DNA from: Bacteroidota bacterium
GTDB taxonomy: Bacteria > Bacteroidota > Ignavibacteria > SZUA-365
Direction: 5' to 3'
Length of the DNA stretch: 23,775 nucleotides
NCBI GenBank assembly: GCA_018224345.1
Contig: JAGTUW010000019.1
Location: 1-23,775 of the forward strand
The notes below the pieces were generated by a model. The model saw only the letters and a program-made list of their open reading frames with translations, was not told the DNA's origin and did no database searches. Shown in pieces: positions 22,348 through 23,775 of the stretch; positions within the stretch are counted from its first letter, which is position 1; each line of letters starts with the position of its first letter. Both the position numbers and the translations under genes were made by a program.

Positions 22348-22879
22348 GGAAGATGACAGTATTCAAGACATTACAGAGTCAATGATGAATTCAGTACATA
22401 CATGTTCGCAGGTGCAGTGCAACACAAGTGATGCCGGCAGATCGGGTACGCAGGGAAGCGGGGATGTCGGATGTACGCCGGGCCGGGATCGGGGAATGCC
22501 TGCCGCGCCTGCGATGCACGGACACGACGGATATGTAGCCGCCACAGGGACGTTCCCGTGGACCGCACAATGCCGGGATGGTCTTGCGACGCACGGGGAT
22601 GTCGTCGCCTCGGGGAAGACCGTCAAATCACCGTTGCTGCTTTTCGGTGAGGGAACAGGCAAAGACAGGGAGCAGCGGTCCACGGGAACAGGCGGTGAAC
22701 GTTACCCACATGACGCGATGCGGCACACGCGGACCGCCGGACGTCCTCAGGGAAGAGGCGTTGCAGGGAGCGGCACCGCGGCTGCCGGCGGCTCGAGCGC
22801 CGGATTGTGCGCGTCAGCGATGTGGCGAGGCACACCACCGGAAGGAGAGACAGGGGACCTCTCCTTCACGGTGGTTTTT
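22348..22879 (+). ncRNA. Large structured non-coding RNA of unknown class
   Basis: About 530 nt lie between a promoter and an intrinsic terminator and fold into three long-range domains. Domain 1: 22406-22415 pairs with 22505-22514 (10 bp, one G-U). Domain 2: a perfect 15-bp helix, 22552-22566 with 22675-22689. It encloses a 9-bp helix (22577-22585 with 22616-22624) capped by 22586-22591/22603-22608, and a separate hairpin 22628-22633/22645-22650. Domain 3: 22706-22716 and 22723-22727 pair with 22806-22816 and 22821-22825 (16 bp with two bulges). It encloses hairpins CCTC-AGGGAA-GAGG (22745-22758) and CCGGCG-GCTCGAG-CGCCGG (22785-22803). A 247-codon open frame crosses it but its product is low-complexity Gly/Arg/Thr. 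RNase P and tmRNA signatures are absent. Confidence 0.7.
22835..22879 (+). terminator. Intrinsic terminator of the structured RNA
   Basis: CCACCGGAAGGAGAG (22835-22849) pairs with CTCTCCTTC-A-CGGTGG (22859-22874), 15 bp with one bulged A. TTTTT follows at 22875-22879. The T-run occurs only on the plus-strand side, which fixes the direction of transcription. Confidence 0.85.
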
Positions 22880-23060
22880 CTGCATGATACCGTGAGGACA
22901 GCGCTTCGGGACGGGACAGTATTTCGCCGTCACCCACGGCCGGCAGCTCTGAGGACGCGCAGCTCTGAGGCCGCGCAGCGCTCTTTGCACGGCAGATTCG
23001 ACATTGACGGACGCCAGGGTCGTCCACTCCAGGGAAACAACACAACCATCGGATAACAAC

Positions 23061-23775
23061 ATGACACCGTTTCGCATCCTTCTTTTCGGCCTCTTCCTGC
23101 TCCTCGGCAGCATGCTGCTCGTCTCCTGCGGTGACGACGCCCTTCCTGTCGATCCGGGCAACGACACGCATATCCGGGATACCACCAGCCACGATTTTGT
23201 GTGGAGTTTTGATACGGTGGCTGCCCCTTTCTCAGCGATTAATTCAATCGCCGTGATTTCACCGGATAATCTTTGGGTGACGGGGCAATTTTTCCCCTAT
23301 GATTCCCTTGGTCGCCCGTATGGCACACCTGTAGGCAATGTTGCGCATTGGAATGGCAGGGAATGGACCTTTCATGGTTTCAACAGTTCCGGTTTACAGT
23401 CATGGCATGAAATGCATGACGCTTTCGCACGCAATGCCGACAACATCTGGGTCAGTGGAGGCGGGCCGTTTCAGTGGGACGGAGCACGCTGGATCACACA
23501 TTGGTATGACGGTTTCCGTTTCGGCAGCGGTGTGCGTGCCACCTGGGTGACGGAAGATGCACGCTTTGCCTGCGTGGTGGGACTGCGACGCTCGATTGCC
23601 TATTACCGGGCCGACGACCCGCATTTCCGCCAGGTACATATTCCCTTCGACGAGGACTGCCTCGACGTCAAGGGCACCGAAGACGGCACCATGTATGTGG
23701 CCGGAGCTTCGCTCGATCCCTACGGCGGACATATCTATCGTGTCCACCCCGATCGCAGCGTGGAAGTGTATTGCG
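23061..23775 (+). CDS. Lipoprotein with propeller-like repeats, partial
   Basis: ATG at 23061 starts a lipoprotein signal (MTPFRILLFGLFLLLG, lipobox LLVSC with Cys23), and the frame runs off the right edge after 238 codons. The mature part has repeated blade-like units: INSIAVISPDNLWVTGQ, VAHWNGREWTFHGF, then ARNADNIWVSGGGPFQW and DGARWITHWYDGF, and later VKGTEDGTMYVAGAS. This resembles the secreted 'DxLWVxG' beta-propeller lipoproteins often found in Bacteroidota/Chlorobiota genomes. No enzymatic function can be assigned. It starts ~180 bases after the terminator of the structured RNA, with no strong ribosome site visible. Confidence 0.85.
   Translation, partial: MTPFRILLFGLFLLLGSMLLVSCGDDALPVDPGNDTHIRDTTSHDFVWSFDTVAAPFSAINSIAVISPDNLWVTGQFFPYDSLGRPYGTPVGNVAHWNGREWTFHGFNSSGLQSWHEMHDAFARNADNIWVSGGGPFQWDGARWITHWYDGFRFGSGVRATWVTEDARFACVVGLRRSIAYYRADDPHFRQVHIPFDEDCLDVKGTEDGTMYVAGASLDPYGGHIYRVHPDRSVEVYC

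Noticed and set aside
22348..22879. Assignment of the structured RNA to RNase P RNA or tmRNA
   Set aside because: Neither strand shows the RNase P GAGGAAAGTC core or the tmRNA 5' (TTCGACGGG-type) sequence, so I left the class open.
22331..23056. Plus-strand open frame of about 240 codons with AGGG before an ATG at 22331
   Set aside because: The product is low-complexity (Gly, Arg, Thr, Ala) without domains, and the DNA is dominated by perfect long-range inverted repeats and an internal terminator at 22835-22879, which fits a structured RNA better.
1..23775. CRISPR arrays, tRNA and rRNA genes
   Set aside because: I saw no regularly spaced repeat arrays, no tRNA-like TTCGAAT arms in proper context and no rRNA-like conserved stretches.

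Overview
The window looks like a chromosome fragment from the Bacteroidota/Chlorobiota side of the bacterial tree (Ignavibacteria, Kapabacteria or Rhodothermia-like). The reasons are two proteins ending in Por/type IX secretion (T9SS) C-terminal sorting domains, three DUF1573 proteins, and an arsenic cluster of a type I associate with Bacteroidota. No rRNA or tRNA is present, so the lineage is an inference. Base composition changes along the window: the flanks and the arsenic region are GC-rich, while about 3.0-12.2 kb is visibly AT-richer and full of mobile-element debris, which suggests acquired DNA.

Layout. (1) 1-2130, minus strand: cydA-cydB, cytochrome bd oxidase, with cydB cut by the window edge. 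(2) 2.25-3.2 kb: an IS3 transposase remnant, a short triplicated 18-mer and a nested palindromic intergenic repeat. (3) 3179-7443, minus strand: a small secreted Tyr-rich protein, a 795-aa T9SS cargo protein, a metzincin-like lipoprotein and a secreted protein of unknown function. (4) 7346-12696: two diverged copies of a ~570-bp direct repeat bracket a group II intron inserted into an IS3 element. A deletion has fused the intron reverse transcriptase in frame to the IS3 transposase C-terminus. Between the repeats there is also a minus-strand operon with a second small secreted protein, a precursor whose C-terminus carries a duplicated six-cysteine pattern (bacteriocin-like), a three-helix membrane protein (candidate immunity protein) and a short T9SS cargo protein.

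(5) 12.78-21.75 kb: two convergent operons that I read as one arsenic regulon. The plus-strand operon runs arsR, arsE-like, arsF-like, arsG-like, an ArsP/DUF318 permease, an outer-membrane barrel and a thioredoxin lipoprotein. The minus-strand operon runs a second GPGCxKC mini-thioredoxin, three DUF1573 proteins, arsM and a second thioredoxin lipoprotein. Each operon starts at a promoter whose -10 box sits in the centre of nearly the same 20-bp palindrome (12780-12799 and 21715-21734), so ArsR probably controls both. Together the products could reduce, methylate and export inorganic or aromatic arsenicals, with a periplasmic thiol relay.

(6) 22348-22879, plus strand: a region with a good promoter, an intrinsic terminator and several long-range perfect helices but no convincing protein. 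I interpret it as a large structured non-coding RNA that I cannot place in a known class. (7) 23061-end: the start of a lipoprotein, cut by the window edge.

The strongest leads are the structured RNA, the paired arsenic operators, and the cysteine-repeat precursor with its membrane partner.
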